A DNA stretch of 64,000 bases from Sclerodactyla briareus. Taxonomy: Eukaryota > Echinodermata > Holothuroidea > Dendrochirotida > Sclerodactylidae. The translations under genes were made by a program, and so were the position numbers. Below, one piece after another: positions 38,440 to 51,200 of this stretch. Below the pieces are notes generated by a model that was not told where the DNA came from, made no database searches, and saw only the letters and a list, made by a program, of their open reading frames with translations. Position 1 is the stretch's first letter; each line of letters begins with the position of its first letter. The stretch covers positions 1 through 64,000 of the forward strand of contig JAODTK010000777.1 in NCBI GenBank assembly GCA_026419785.1. Reading direction: 5' to 3'.

Positions 38440-38850
38440 TGAAACAGATGGCAGCCATTTGGATTTCAAGATGGCGGGCATGAAGGATAGTTACTAGAGT
38501 AAATCTATTGACCTCTTGAATTCAAATTCAGTTACCGAAATTGAACCATTAAATGGAAAAAAGATACGATAACGACCCTAATGATATATTATGACTATCC
38601 CATTCACCCCGATGAAAATAGTCTTTTAGTGGCCGCTATATTCAGACTCAAGGCTGTGCATGACATCAAGGAGAAAATTGTTCTGAATAGTGGCCATTTT
38701 GAGATCCAATATGACTACCGGAAAAGTGGCCTATAGCCGTGTTCCATGGCGGCCACCAAATACCATGCTCGAAATAGTCGACAAGATAGCTGGTTGATTC
38801 GATGACAGAAGGTAGCCGCCATATATTAATCGAAGATGGCGGCTGAAATA
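38440..38850. repeat. Degenerate repeat with ATGGCNGCC motifs
   Basis: Motifs of the type AAGATGGCGGC, GATGGCAGCCAT and AGTGGCC recur at about 38,447, 38,472, 38,628, 38,690, 38,728, 38,748, 38,813 and 38,835, in both orientations. This suggests a decayed interspersed or mini-satellite repeat. No open frame of interest covers it. Confidence 0.45.
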
Positions 38851-41794
38851 GTGATATAGCAAAGTGTTTCCATCGAATTTTTTGATCATCTAGGTCTACA
38901 GTCTGATGTGTGCCAGTATCAGCATTGACACCGGGCTCAAACACCGCATTGCAGAACACCGTCCAATTGCTTTTTTCCATTCCGCCTTAAGATCGTCCAT
39001 CACAATATACCCTCCAATAAAATTGCGGAGGTGACGTCGGTACTCTCATTGTCTTATTGTCTCATTTTGAGACCACGAGGAATGCCAAGTGTCTCTGCGT
39101 GAATTGACATCATATCATTTTATAAGTGTTCATTCAAATGTGAACTCTGTGGGATTATATCGAAGAGGCCGACACGGCCTTTTACATCGCAAAGTATCGG
39201 GTTTCTACTTGTCAGACTGAAGTACGTCTCATCTGGGATTGGTTTGAAGCTTTGAACGGACAGATGTGCATATAGTGCACGAATACTACCAGGCCTCCTT
39301 GTGAATGGATTTTAACACAGCAGTGGGTGTATATAGGTTCTCAAGCCTGTTCTTTGGGAGAATATTCGAGTAAATAACACTCTTGCTCGCCGATTAGGAA
39401 GTGATGGCTTCACTTGACGAAACACAGTTTGGCTATCAATGCATCAAAATCTTTATCCAGTGCAAGATGATCTAGGGTCATTGAGTGTTATGGGTATGAA
39501 ATCGTTGTACACATGCTCGTTTATTTTCTGGCAGGTGGGTGGAATAACTTCGGGAAAATATTTTTCACTGATACATCGCCTATTACAGAACAATATTTGT
39601 TTAATACCAATGCCGTAGATTTTGCCTGTTTAATAAGTGAGCATCGCTAATTCATTGAAAATTTTCAAGAATCCATTTGTGAAGGGTAGGTAACGCAATC
39701 TAACCAACCCGACTAACGTTCTACCAGAAAACCTCACAATATGTGTTTCCGATTTTAACCTTGAGATTATTTGCATCCAATTAGGACGATCTGCCGCTAC
39801 AAGGAACCTAGATATGGGCTGAGCTAATCCTAAGCCAAATGACGGATTGATCAGCGCATCGTCAAGAAGACAGGACATCATACTCCACAGACTTCATTTC
39901 TGGTAGGCACGCGCCTGCATAGATACGGAGCCTCGTCCATCAGTTGCTGTACTTAGCAGACACTTTCGATGGTCGACAACCTTCGCTTCGTTCACGGAAC
40001 ATCATCTCAGTTCCATCAATATGTACATTAGTGATAAACCTCCTCATGTAATCCTGGCCCTCTTACTGACAAACTGTTTAATAGCTTGATTGACCAGTTG
40101 TGAAACAGTGTAAACCCATGCTCTTATCAATACTCAAGAGGCGCCTGTCACTCTGTCATAAACGCTTGTGTTTGTAATTTGACCAATTGCTCGGAAAACG
40201 TGCCTGGGGAGATAACATAGGCTGATAGTGCCAATCGGCGTAGTTGAAAGCTCCCCTCGTGTGTGCTAGGTCATACACATACCAATGAATCGTAGCTGGG
40301 ACGTCCGTCATGCCTTCAAATAGGCAACAACAAGTTATCAGCCTCGAGCCGTATTTTCCCGCGAGTGGTGAGCTTAGTGATTACTGAAGAGTCCACTAAA
40401 AATAGAGCGATGCTATTTAACATGCTAAGCATTTTTGTTTTTGTCCGGAAATAAAGCAGTGATATAGCCGTGATAGAGCAGTTTCTGTAATCTACAACAC
40501 ACTTGTCGCGGCCAAAATTGGCTTCCCATATTTAGAGGGCAGTATACGCTAATATTTCGATTACTGTCTTACAAACGCCATTAGATAAATTCCCGTATAT
40601 CCATCGACGAGACTTCTTGATGTAGTTATCGATATTATTCATTACACGGCGCAGGACTGTACCCATACGGACATGTATTCTGTGTCGACAACTTTCACCT
40701 CGGGTAGCGATATGAATCTCGCTTCATTTCGATCGTGAGCTGTACAGTGGCTTGAATTCACCGATCCATGTCGCATATTCAAATCACGAATTGTATGATG
40801 ACATGCGATTCAATTAGGTTAGCGTTCTGATGCAGGGAAATTTTATTTTGTCATAATTTTGTTCTGTCATAAATGATTGTGTGATTCTTTCTTATGACGG
40901 AAGTCGTAATAAAGATGTGGATAGTACTGATAATTAATAAAGTGAATAGATCTCAAATATCATCTCAAATATAATAATATTTTCAGCTTTATTTGTGAGA
41001 CATATACACGACCACGTTGCATATACTACATTCGCGTGTTCTGTTAATATTCTAAATGTGTCAGTATATATTCATCACGTCCTCCAAGTATTTCTGTCCT
41101 AGTTCCTATTAATCCAGAAGCTTGAGTACGTAACTGATTGTTTTCGTTTAATGCAAAATGTGTTTATTAACACTGTAGCAGTGGAATGTGTAATGCTTGT
41201 TCAAAGTTCCACGATATTTACATAGAATAACATCGGGCTGGAGATTTGGACCACAACATATTACGTAGACAACATGTTTTCCTTTAGTTTCTGCATAAAC
41301 TACATGCCAATTCGGACAGAAAACGAAAGGAGTCCAGGAAATCCACTAACAGTGCTAACGCACATTGAGAGAACCTGGGTAAGTCTCTGTGTGTTCACTT
41401 CTCGTAATATACACTTATCCTCCTTTTTTCATACTAGGCCTATTTTTATTCAAGCAGTCGGGCTTGATTTTTGGGAGAAGGTTGTCAAATATATACTGTT
41501 TATTTAGAGGGCTCGAATGAATTGACCTAGTAATTAGTTGCATAATTCTCCATAGTCATTTGTAATCCAGCCGATTCTGTTAGGATCATAAATACAACAG
41601 TGTCGCCCAAGGAGAGTATCGCCGTCTTCACAGCGATGTCACACAGTGAAATAAGCACAACGCCTATGCACTAACTACGAACTTGCCGTGATAATGGCAC
41701 CAAATCGCATACGGTACACCACAAGAATACAGATACTGGAGAGGCAGCGCCGCCTGGAAACTTGGCGTGTGCTCCTTACATGACTCCATTTATT
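38851..41794. other. Spacer, nothing recognised
   Basis: Almost 3 kb of AT-rich DNA with no supported gene, RNA or mobile element. Confidence 0.5.
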
Positions 41795-42045
41795 AGTTAA
41801 AGTTAGATGGTGTTTAACGCCACATCTTCAAACGTTTTGGTTTGACCGTTCTACGTTTAACGTTCAAGGTAAGTGTGATACTTTGCGCTACATCTCCACA
41901 CGGATATACGGAGCACTACGGGCAACATGTATGTGTTATTTATGAGGTCGTTGGTATGACTGGGTTGGGAATCGAACCAGCGGGTTCGGCGATGTGAGGT
42001 ACATCGCCTCGTAACTAGTAACGGCGCGAGAACTGTGCATTTTCG
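41795..42045 (-). mobile_element. Second tRNA-derived SINE (different family)
   Basis: On the minus strand GGTTCGATTCC (plus 41,968-41,978) is a perfect B-box. Just upstream of it lies a perfect 7-bp stem, GGCGATG at 41,988-41,994 with CATCGCC at 42,002-42,008, around a 7-base loop at the position of the anticodon arm. The body beyond ends in GGTGTTTAACGCCAC (plus about 41,808-41,824), a string I associate with widespread invertebrate SINEs; that association is from memory. The stem is longer than in a tRNA and the A-box is weak, so it is a decayed SINE rather than a tRNA gene. Confidence 0.65.
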
Positions 42046-42534
42046 CTTCAATTCTTGTTAATGTTCTGTGCTAGTAAGATTATTGCTTCTCATTACAGTA
42101 CTTACACTGTTCGTGTTTACTGTTAGTGTTCTCCGACCTCGCCATATCATTATTATATCATCATTTATTGATAACGAGAAAAATGAGATAACCTTCACGT
42201 GACTCCGGACCATTTTTTCGGTAAACTTTGTGTGATTGCAATGTTGTAAATTCTGTTCGCTAATACACGACGGACAGGACAAATATTGGCAAAGAAGGCA
42301 AACAAGAAGCTTTGTCTCTCGACCTTCGTTCAATTACAGGACTGCTTTGATATTGAGCTGGTCATCATTTCGTCATTTGATACCAATTCATTACGGCGCC
42401 TGCTCGACAAGACTTCGACATGTTGCTGGCAATGTGTAGCATCAGTCATATATCCCCTTGCAGCAGATCTATAAATTCACCTTAATTGTGGGGTGAACAC
42501 TCCCCCCACGCAATACCACAAGTAGCCAAACAAA

Positions 42535-42658
42535 CTATATATATATATATATAATATATAATATATATATATATCTATATATATATATATAGATATATAT
42601 ATATATATATTATATATATATATTATATATATATATATAATATATATATATATATAAT
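42535..42658. repeat. AT microsatellite
   Basis: About 125 bp of TA repeats with a few TATC/AATA interruptions, just ahead of the start of the tandem-duplication unit. Confidence 0.95.
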
Positions 42659-43198
42659 ATGAGGCACCTAGCTACATCAACGCCAAACACCAGTATCAAG
42701 TGACTTCATGACTCCATGTGCCAGTCCGAGTCACCCATTACACTACAGTGATAACTTTTGCAGTTTTGACATTGAAAAATGTTCCGATGAGCGTTCTTGT
42801 CTCCAGAGATTCTCCGGTTTCATCCAATCGATTTCCCATAAAATGACGAGGCCACGAATCCGTTCTCGGCATCTAGTCCGAGAATTTTGCATGACACTTT
42901 GTAGTTGAACTAACGACAGAGACTGTATGATATCAACATTCATAATATCAGTATGCAATGGAATGATATGGTGTCCAGTGTTTCAGGACAAGTATCACCT
43001 CTTTTTATTTCATGCATAAATGAAACGAGCAGAACATCACATGAAGCGAGTTGAGCATCACACTGTACCTGCAAACTATTGTCAATTGATTATTCGATTT
43101 CATATGTTATTTATTTCACCTGTGGTTAAAGGTTTAATATTGATTATTGACTGATAGGGCCGACCCATCGACGAGTAAACATGCTCGTCACAGTGAAG

Positions 43199-43237
43199 AC
43201 CCCCCCCCCCCCCACAATGACCCCCCCCCCCCCCCCT
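43199..43237. repeat. Poly-C tracts
   Basis: Two C homopolymers separated by ACAATGA. The corresponding place in unit 2 has none, so they arose or were lost after duplication. Confidence 0.9.
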
Positions 43238-44562
43238 CACACCTCCTCTCCCACTCACACCACCACCTTGTACGCCACAGGTCCAGAACCTCGCAGGGAA
43301 TAATCATTGGCACGACATCGGTTCTCTTGATCAGTAGTTTTCTCAGTCTCGTGAGTGGTTTTTGTCTATGTTCAAATAACCTAATTAGGATTAGGCCTAC
43401 CAAATTGTATGTTTTGCGTGGAGACGACAAGTAACAAAAGTAACAAAAGCAAAGGTATATGTAGTTGTAACTCCAGGGAAGCTCATAACATTTCTTCTCA
43501 TAGATTGCGTTAGTTTGTCAAATTGCTCACTGAATATACATATCCAGATCAGGGTGGTCGTAGATACTCTCTCTGGAAGCTGATCTCCGTCGTGCTGGAA
43601 TCGGAAATCACATCAAATATAACTTAATTCCGCGGCCTTGGAGACTGTTGTCATCATACGTGAGAACGCCTGCCTAGGTTCTGGATTTCATATTGGTACG
43701 AGTGATATCAGAGAGCCTGGTGTTAGTTGACAAGACGCTTTAGGTATAAATAATTGAGCGTCAAATTTGATGCGATTTATTCTATGCAGATGGTAAACAT
43801 GTTTTCTCTGCTTGCACCGAGATGTTCTGATTTATTTTTATTAAAAAGAAGTTGTTTTTTTACTTGCTCCTCGAAGCAGCATCAAATAAAACGAACAGTA
43901 GACAGTGGTTTCTGATTTGTCCCATTATTACTCCGCAAAGTTACTAAAACTTTAGTTTTAAATTAGAGGTGGGTGTATGTCTCGAGCATGCAAAACAACA
44001 GGAATACTATTGTTTCCTAATTAATAATTCATAAGAATTGATATATATAGGATTGGTTATTCAAGAACATTCAATTGTTCAGTTCTCGCGACTGTGCGGT
44101 ACTTTCCAAGAGCAATCTGGTGATTGATCACACAACAGTATGTGCAGCGAAAAAGATGGACAAACCACCACCAATCCACCTAATTCATGAATGCTATGGA
44201 GATCCACGTTCCCAATGCACCATAAACAGACCTACATTATCCTGTGCAAAATAACAAAGTTCTTGCAATGTGAAATCTTGGACGACCTAATTTCTTCAAC
44301 TTAGTTGTATTCATTGAGACTTGGTACAATTCTAAATAACCGATCGGTGGGTACTGTCATACCTCGATGGTGAGATCAGTATGTTACTTGTGATTTTGGC
44401 ATATTCGATCGCTTCGCTTGTGATATTGATATTTGTCACGATTTGTAACTGGACATTATGAACAACTATATGAATTTTATATTCATGAAAGTGAATTGTG
44501 CATTGCATCCCAAACCTAAACGACCCATTGTGATTCATTCCTCCAAAATCGCTACTTCAGGG

Positions 44563-44610
44563 CCTACCTAAATAGGTAGGGTCAGGTCAGACCTGGAGGT
44601 CAGATAGGTG
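44563..44610. promoter_or_regulatory. Palindrome beside GGTCA half-sites
   Basis: CCTACCTA and TAGGTAGG (44,563-44,580) form an 8-bp inverted repeat with a 2-base spacer. It is followed directly by GGGTCAGGTCAGACCTGG and AGGTCAG, a cluster of nuclear-receptor-like half-sites in both orientations. Only the sequence is certain; function is speculative. Confidence 0.3.
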
Positions 44611-45702
44611 CGTACCTAGTGAGCATACTAATTTTACTATAATTTAAAATATACAAATGATCGAGAACCGCTGTGTGATACTGAACATTTTCAATTTGTC
44701 CAATTTGTCAGAGTTTAATTTCGCAAAATGTCGAATTTTTCAACTGTAGAAAACTAATTTAACAATACACGGTAAACTATAGTCGAATACAGTTAGACCG
44801 TTAAAAAAACAGAGAGTGTAGCCTAAATTCCGTAATAGAGATATTTTAAAATAGCTTGAAAGGTTAGGGAGGGCCTTTATTATTATTCAACTTCGCGATC
44901 AATTTAGGTCGTTTATCTAAGCTGCAATAAAAACCGAACGTAGCGGGTATGTGATCGATGTAGCTAAACTGTTACTGATGTTAGTTATTTTTAAGTGAGG
45001 AATTATTTTTCATTTGTTTTTTCTCACTACCGTCAACTCCGTTGTATATCTTCACGCAAAATTGATATTGCACAGGTAACGTCATATTTGCATACACCCC
45101 ACTCCTGATATCCAATGATCAGCACGTAAAAACTAGAAATAGCAAGATTGCAATCCATTGGCCCGTAGGCGCAAAATAGTGTAACGTCTGTACAACAGAC
45201 ATAAGTCAACTCCTCAAGTAACATTTACAAATTTGTGTTCAATTTTGTAGGATTCCTCTAAAATCATTCAGCTACGCCAGTAAGCTTTGTTTGCAGTCGC
45301 ATTCTGTCACTCCATCCCTGGAATATTTATTAGAAGATTATGTGGAAACATGGAGCGGACAATTTATATTCTCTCAGTCGCAATGCAAAGTGACAAACAA
45401 GTGTAATTGAATACCTACTTTCACCCATCATATTGAATCGCAATGGTATGCCATATATCATTTCATCTAAGATGCCCTTACATACCGTTACTCATTTTGC
45501 CTTTTTTCACTTGTTATATATAATCAGCCATTTAATATTTCTTCCTCGTAGCAATTCTATGAGTTTTTTTTCAAATAATAATTTTGAGGGTTTCAGTTTG
45601 AAGTGTATAGTTTCCACACGTCTTTTCACTCTTGTAGTGGCGTACTATTCTAGGCATGTGTGTGGTTATGTACCCCAAATGAGGGATCAACAAATTTTCT
45701 AG

Positions 45703-46134
45703 CGGAAGAAAGAATAGCGAATGGTATTAGTAAAGCCAGCATTCCTGGTTCGAATCGACAGTCAGGACGTTTTTCCTGAGGTGGCTTGTACTTGCAGTTT
45801 CGATGGGGATGGCCTCGGTCCTCACTGATGGTTCCGCTGTAATGCAGTCCTGCGTGGGTTCGAGGGGTTTGTTTCGGGATACGTACGTCTCGTCGGTCGG
45901 ATGTGAGCAGTCACAGACATAAACCCTCCGGGTCGCGATAGATCCCGTGGTTCACTGATCCTTCTTTCGAAGGGTACGTGACATAGCGGCCCCGGGAGCA
46001 GGATGGGATGTACCTCTACCTCAATATCATCTGAGCACTAGTCGAGAAGAAAAAAAAAAACGAGTTATCACCAATGCCCATTCACAATCAATACGGCCAG
46101 GATTTCTTGATGAGCCTTACTTATTATATCATAA
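45703..46134 (+). mobile_element. tRNA-derived SINE, copy 2 (in unit 1)
   Basis: Same family as 988-1418. The B-box is GGTTCGAATCG at 45,747-45,757; the A-box is decayed. The shared body blocks TCGGTCCTCACTGATGG, TTCCGCTGTAATGCAG, GAGCAGTCAC, TTCGAAGGGTACG and GAGCACTAGTCGAG follow in order, and it ends with GCCAGGATTT...GATGAGCCTTACTT near 46,125. A poly-A run at 46,052-46,060 lies inside. Since unit 2 carries the same SINE at the matching place, the insertion predates the tandem duplication. Confidence 0.8.
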
Positions 46135-46434
46135 TCATATCGAACCGAATCAAACAAACATTTACATGAATGATTTATTTTTTATTAAAATAACAGAGAA
46201 ACTAGTCTACTTAACCGTTTCTCCTCTCCATAGTTCGCGATCTAGAATTATGCCTGAGATATTTGAATTACAGTCCAAAACTCTTGGGAGATTCCATTGA
46301 CTCGACGCTGAAAGGTGTACTCAGATTTCTTCCTCCGATCAGTGTTGGAGTGCTACTGGGCTATGGTGAAGAAAAATCCGTTAGGGCAATGAAGATTGCA
46401 AAGTATGGAGTTTCAAATATGTTTTATCATCTTC

Positions 46435-46770
46435 CGTGTTCGCGAGAAATCACAGGAGTTTACGTGTGAATTGTCGTCTGAATTTCATCGTGTAGGTGTG
46501 AGAAGTTCGTAAAGTATACACCTCTATTAATGATGACGGCGAGGCCGCTCGGACTTAGTTCGACTTCTAACCTCTCGGTACAAACGCGCGAATTACCTCG
46601 GGGACATTCATGGCCTCAAGAGTACTAGATTCTTTGAGGCAACTCACTGAGGAACCGAGGCTTGCATGGGTTCAGAGGAACTCATTTGATCACAGACTAT
46701 ATGTTAAAGTGTTAGAACGTCAAACAAGGAAAATTACCAGCAACACATTTCAGTGGCATTGCGCATGGTT
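46435..46770 (+). repeat. Unit-internal duplicated block, first copy
   Basis: CGCGAGAAATCACAG followed by GTGTGAATT, CGTCTGAATTTCATCGT, TATTAATGATG and CATGGCCTCA recurs at 47,875 onward with the same order, and once in unit 2 at 57,151 onward. Unit 1 therefore contains this block twice, about 1.44 kb apart. Confidence 0.75.
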
Positions 46771-46988
46771 TAGATGCAACTTAAGTTCCCTATGGTAGTT
46801 ACTTGACCTCACATGGCGCTCGACAAGTAAGAAGAAGAACGCGCGCATTTGCTGGAAAGGTCTTGTTCGTCAGCTTTTTCAGTATATTTTCTTTGCCTCA
46901 TAATTTTATGATGTATTGTATGATTTACACGAGAATAGGAACATACTTCTCATGGATACTCCCATGAACCTGATACCGACTTTACGAA

Positions 46989-47022
46989 GGGGGGGGGGGG
47001 GGGGGGGGGGAGGGGGGGGGGG
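46989..47022. repeat. Poly-G tract
   Basis: A 34-bp G run with one A. It can form a G-quadruplex and is prone to length error. Confidence 0.95.
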
Positions 47023-47398
47023 AGTGCAATGTTACTTTAGCTAGTGCAATGTCCCTGACGAAGCATCAGTCAAACATCCACTAAACGTCTCCAAGTGTGT
47101 GATATTAGACAACTCACCACTATCAACGGAGATAGGTTCAGGGGATTTCAACAGGGGCCTACAAAGTTGTACTGTGTGATCAATGTTACTAATTTCCCGT
47201 CACTGACGAGGGATGAAAAAACCACTCTGTTTTATAATTAGTCATACATATGTCTTCTTTCAAAACAGGTGCTGTCTAAGATACAGGGATAACACGCTGT
47301 TTTAATTTAACGATTTGGGCATTCATTGGTTTTGGGGATAACTTTTCAATTGACAGCGGTGAGGTCTGCCCCGCGTGGCGGCGTAATGAAATGGGTTG

Positions 47399-47548
47399 CA
47401 CTGAAAATGTTGGGTACAAAATACAACATGGGCAAGTGTTTTACCCAAGCATGGGTAAGCATTTACTCAAAATGGGTAAAATATTACCCAGACTTGGTAA
47501 AACAATTTGCCAAGGTGGTATATGTATTTAACGGGTTTTTTTTTAGTG
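47399..47548. mobile_element. Candidate 150-bp MITE
   Basis: The left end CACTGAAAATGTTGGGTA and the right end AACGGGTTTTTTTTTAGTG are imperfect inverted repeats. The interior has several TTTACCC/GGGTAAA motifs, including the self-complementary GGGTAAAATATTACCC. It lies between the two copies of the unit-internal duplicated block and is absent from unit 2. No clear target-site duplication was seen, so the boundaries are tentative. Confidence 0.55.
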
Positions 47549-47869
47549 TGTGTGTGTCTTTCATGTCAAGCGCAGAGAGTCAATATAAACTTCCTGCGAG
47601 ATTTCTAATTACAAAAAAAAATGTGAAATCATTCTCTGTTCCTCCTCACCCTACGATCAGGATTATGCACTAGTTATCTCATATGGTCTACAGGCCAAAT
47701 ATAAATTCCTGTTAGAACCCGAATTATCTGACACCAAACAGTGCACTTTATTCAGTTTTTTCAGGATAAGTCTAGATTGCCCTTAACATTAATAAACAAA
47801 CTCTTTAGTGCGATACAAATTACAGGATATGGCAGCCTCCAAGGCATGTTTTTCAATTCATCGTTTTTC

Positions 47870-48260
47870 TCCTCCGCGAGAAATCACAGCAATCTGCGTG
47901 TGAATGTACATTTGAATTTCATCGTACCGGTGTAGAAGTCCGTCACATTAACACTTTATTAATAATGGCGACGAGGCCATCTCGGAATTGTTCGACTTCC
48001 CATCCCTCGATAGGGAGCGCGTCTTACCTCAGGACATTAATGGCCTCAGAAGAACTAGATTCGTTAAGGTAAAGGTAACTAAGAGCCTCAGGTAGCATGG
48101 GTCTAATTACGAGAAATGTCTTGTTCATAGACTACATGTCTAGGTTAATATGTCAGCACCAATGTAGGTCGTTATACAGAGTGTCAAAAGTGGGAGTCCC
48201 TGACTATTACATATGGTTAGCATTGGTAATGGACGATATCCATGGGCAATGCACATGGTT
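47870..48260 (+). repeat. Unit-internal duplicated block, second copy
   Basis: Partner of 46,435-46,770. This copy continues into GTGTCAAAAGTGGGAGTCCC and ATATGGTTAGCATTGG, which also occur in unit 2 at about 57,338-57,378. The junction to the rest of unit 1 (48.3-50.5 kb) is collinear with unit 2. Confidence 0.75.
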
Positions 48261-51200
48261 GAAGGCGATAACTACTGGGTTGGGCCGAACTATTTAAAAA
48301 TGCATATTGGAATTTTGAAACGTTTCCTGTAGTCCCTCTCTAAGCAAATTACCTCTGAAATTCGTGAAAGTACCTAATATCACTCATCTTTGTTGGATGA
48401 ATATAATGAGGACGTGGATACTTTTTATTCGCAACCCATTTTTGTGAATGTCTTGGTGAATATAAAGTAAGTGCTGTAGTCGCAGAAAGGATTTATAGAA
48501 TTTATATTGCAATAAAAAGCATTCGCAAGCAGAACTTATCCGGAAGTGTGTGAGAACAAACATTAGCGGATTAGTGACTGTTTTTGTTCCTCTGTTGCTA
48601 CCCAAATTTGGAATCAAGTACAATGGTCGTTGCTCGAAGTTGCTACAAAAGGAAATCAATTAGAACAGGCTTGATTCGTTAATCTTAAAACACTGTTTTA
48701 CCCTCGTTGTGCCTTCTATATCAACCGCGTACCTGATATGCAGATAGAAAATGAGATGTATGATATGAAACGAAAAAATAACGTTTCGGCTGTCAGCTTA
48801 TTCGTGAGCAGTGAATTCCATTTAATTCGGTCTGTTTGCCGTTGTTTGTGTTTGTCTGAAGGACACGAAAGTCAGTTGTGTATTACCGGTATTGATATCA
48901 ACATCGACATCTCAAATAGACAGTACATTACTGGAAATATGATCCCCTACTCCACTGAATGTGCTACAATGTCGTTGTTGGTTTTTTTTTTCTTCTGTAT
49001 TCCGTTGCCCGTGTTCATCTTGAGGGAACGCTTATTGTTTATTACCAGAAATCGTCATCAACACTATAAGTAGACATTGCTTAATTTGGGACTTAATATG
49101 TAACTTATCGTTCACTGCTTTGTACTTGTTGTGGAAGGTAATTTTGGCGCTAGTGACATTCCATTTATGTGTTGTTATTTTTTCGAGTGTGTTTTCCAAT
49201 TATAGATGATGGCCAGTGAGCGATCCGGTAACGATTAGCTTAGCTTAGCTTAGTTTATTTCCTAGTTACTTCAACACTTTCTTCACCCTATCAGAAGATC
49301 TGTGTGGCAAATTATCATAATAAGAATAACCTAATAAAGGTTCTTCATGAGGGTTGTCTTGCTCGAATGACACACGAAAATACGAGCGATGAACATCTGC
49401 TAGCTTTGTTTCCAACATACTGTGGAAGAGTCCTTAGTCTATATTACCTGTTTCCTTCATAGAGGAACTTGAGCTGAATCGCCTCCATAACCTTGGAACA
49501 GTCCTACAGTTTCAGAAACAGTTAATCTTAAACTGCATAAATAATTGAATGGCTTGTTGTTCTGCGACATCTCTGAATAACCGATAACTACGTGGGTTAA
49601 ATTTCGACTCTCTGGGAGTCTTCAGTTTCCATGTATGAATTTTTACTTAGGTGACAAGACCAGTACATTCGTACTGTCTTTTGTCTGGTATCCAAACCAG
49701 TACATTCTGCAAAACAGGGTCACAGCAAATGTCAATGATATTTTTTATGTATTGTTTAGCCTTCGAACGTTGCATACCCATCAGTTACGTCAGCTATTTC
49801 TTATCACAATACAACTAAGAAAATAGTATTAGTTATAGTAAATTATCGGAACCATTAAAATATATGTACTTTGTAGTAGGTCTAGAGGAAATTCTGAAGG
49901 CGGTTGTAATTTTCAACAATATCTTGTATATTTCATTTGTAATATTTGTTTCTGGACTCGATCACCGTGGTTTAACAATTGTTTTCATTGATCGAGCGGG
50001 TGTCACAGTCAAAACACTATATACTCGTATATCGGTACAGATTATCGGCACAATAAGATATTGCATACGAACAGTAGAGGGAAGGAATCGTCAAGTGACA
50101 GTCTGATCGCTTGTATAAGCAAAGAACCAAACAAGGAAGAATTTTTGTAAAACGATGAACAAAAACAAAACCAAACAAATGAAATGAGATTAAAAAAAGA
50201 GGTGCAACATTTCTCGCTGACATTTCCGCCAACGTCACTGGTAGTTCCGCGTACAACAATCGGCAAAACGTTGTCATTAATAATAATCACAGCGCGAGGG
50301 AATCCAGTGATACCGCGACCGATTTCACAGCCTGTGTCGGTATTATCAAGGAGGACAATTTAATTTCCGTATTTAGCAGCCTGAATATATAGAACGAAGT
50401 ACAGCCAGCGTGTCGCGACGGGCCATACCGTATGATCATATCAAGAAATGTATGATGATGTATATTTTAGTTCACCTTCCGTCGCTGGAACATTTTGCTG
50501 TACTGAATACAACGTGACAATAATGGGACGCACGAACAACACTGTACTAAGAAAGGTAAACCTCGATTTTATCGTTATTTGAAAGCTACGAGCGTACACG
50601 TATTTCAACCTCTCTGTAAAGGAAACTGCAGTTCAAACTTTCGCGAATTCCGCATCCGCAAAAATCGATCTCAAGCGACTGCAGTAAAGTTTTGACATTT
50701 ACAATTGTTTTGACGAGCGTCCTTAGTGACCTTAGTAACGTGTTGGTACGTTCTTGCCTCTGGGGATTCTCCGGTTTCATCCAATCGATTTTCCATGGAA
50801 TGACGAGGCCACGAATTCGTTCCCGGCGTCTAGTTATTTCCGAGAATTTTTGCATGACACGATGTGTTTGAACACACTACAGAGGCTGTACGATATCAAC
50901 ATTGAGTGCATCAGTTTGCAATCAATTAATTTAGTCATATAATATAGTTATTCTTTATAGGCCCATATGGTGTATAATCTTTCAGGAAACATATTTAACT
51001 CTTTCTTTTCATGCTCACATGATATGAGTAAAGCATTACACCTGTACCTGCAAAATTATGTCAAAAGCTCTCGCGAATAATATATTTCTCCGTCTCGTGA
51101 ATGGTGTCTATCTTCCAATAATCTAATTAGGATCAGAACTACACAATTCTTGTTTTGAAAGAGAAGTCAGAGTAACAGAGGCAAAGGTATTTGGAACTTC

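Larger units (their letters stand above)
42740..50480 (+). repeat. Segmental tandem duplication, unit 1
   Basis: Blocks within this unit recur in the same order and orientation in 50.67-59.37 kb. Matching anchors (unit 1 to unit 2) include 42,797-42,876 to 50,754-50,833; 43,347-43,700 to 51,098-51,400; 44,099-44,190 to 53,169-53,250; 45,620-45,800 to 54,070-54,250; 45,805-46,110 to 56,688-56,935; 48,300-48,650 to 57,545-57,900; 49,575-49,665 to 58,498-58,585; and 49,800-50,460 to 58,680-59,320. Between anchors the sequences diverge strongly and differ in length, so the duplication is old. No conserved host exon is apparent. Confidence 0.8.
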
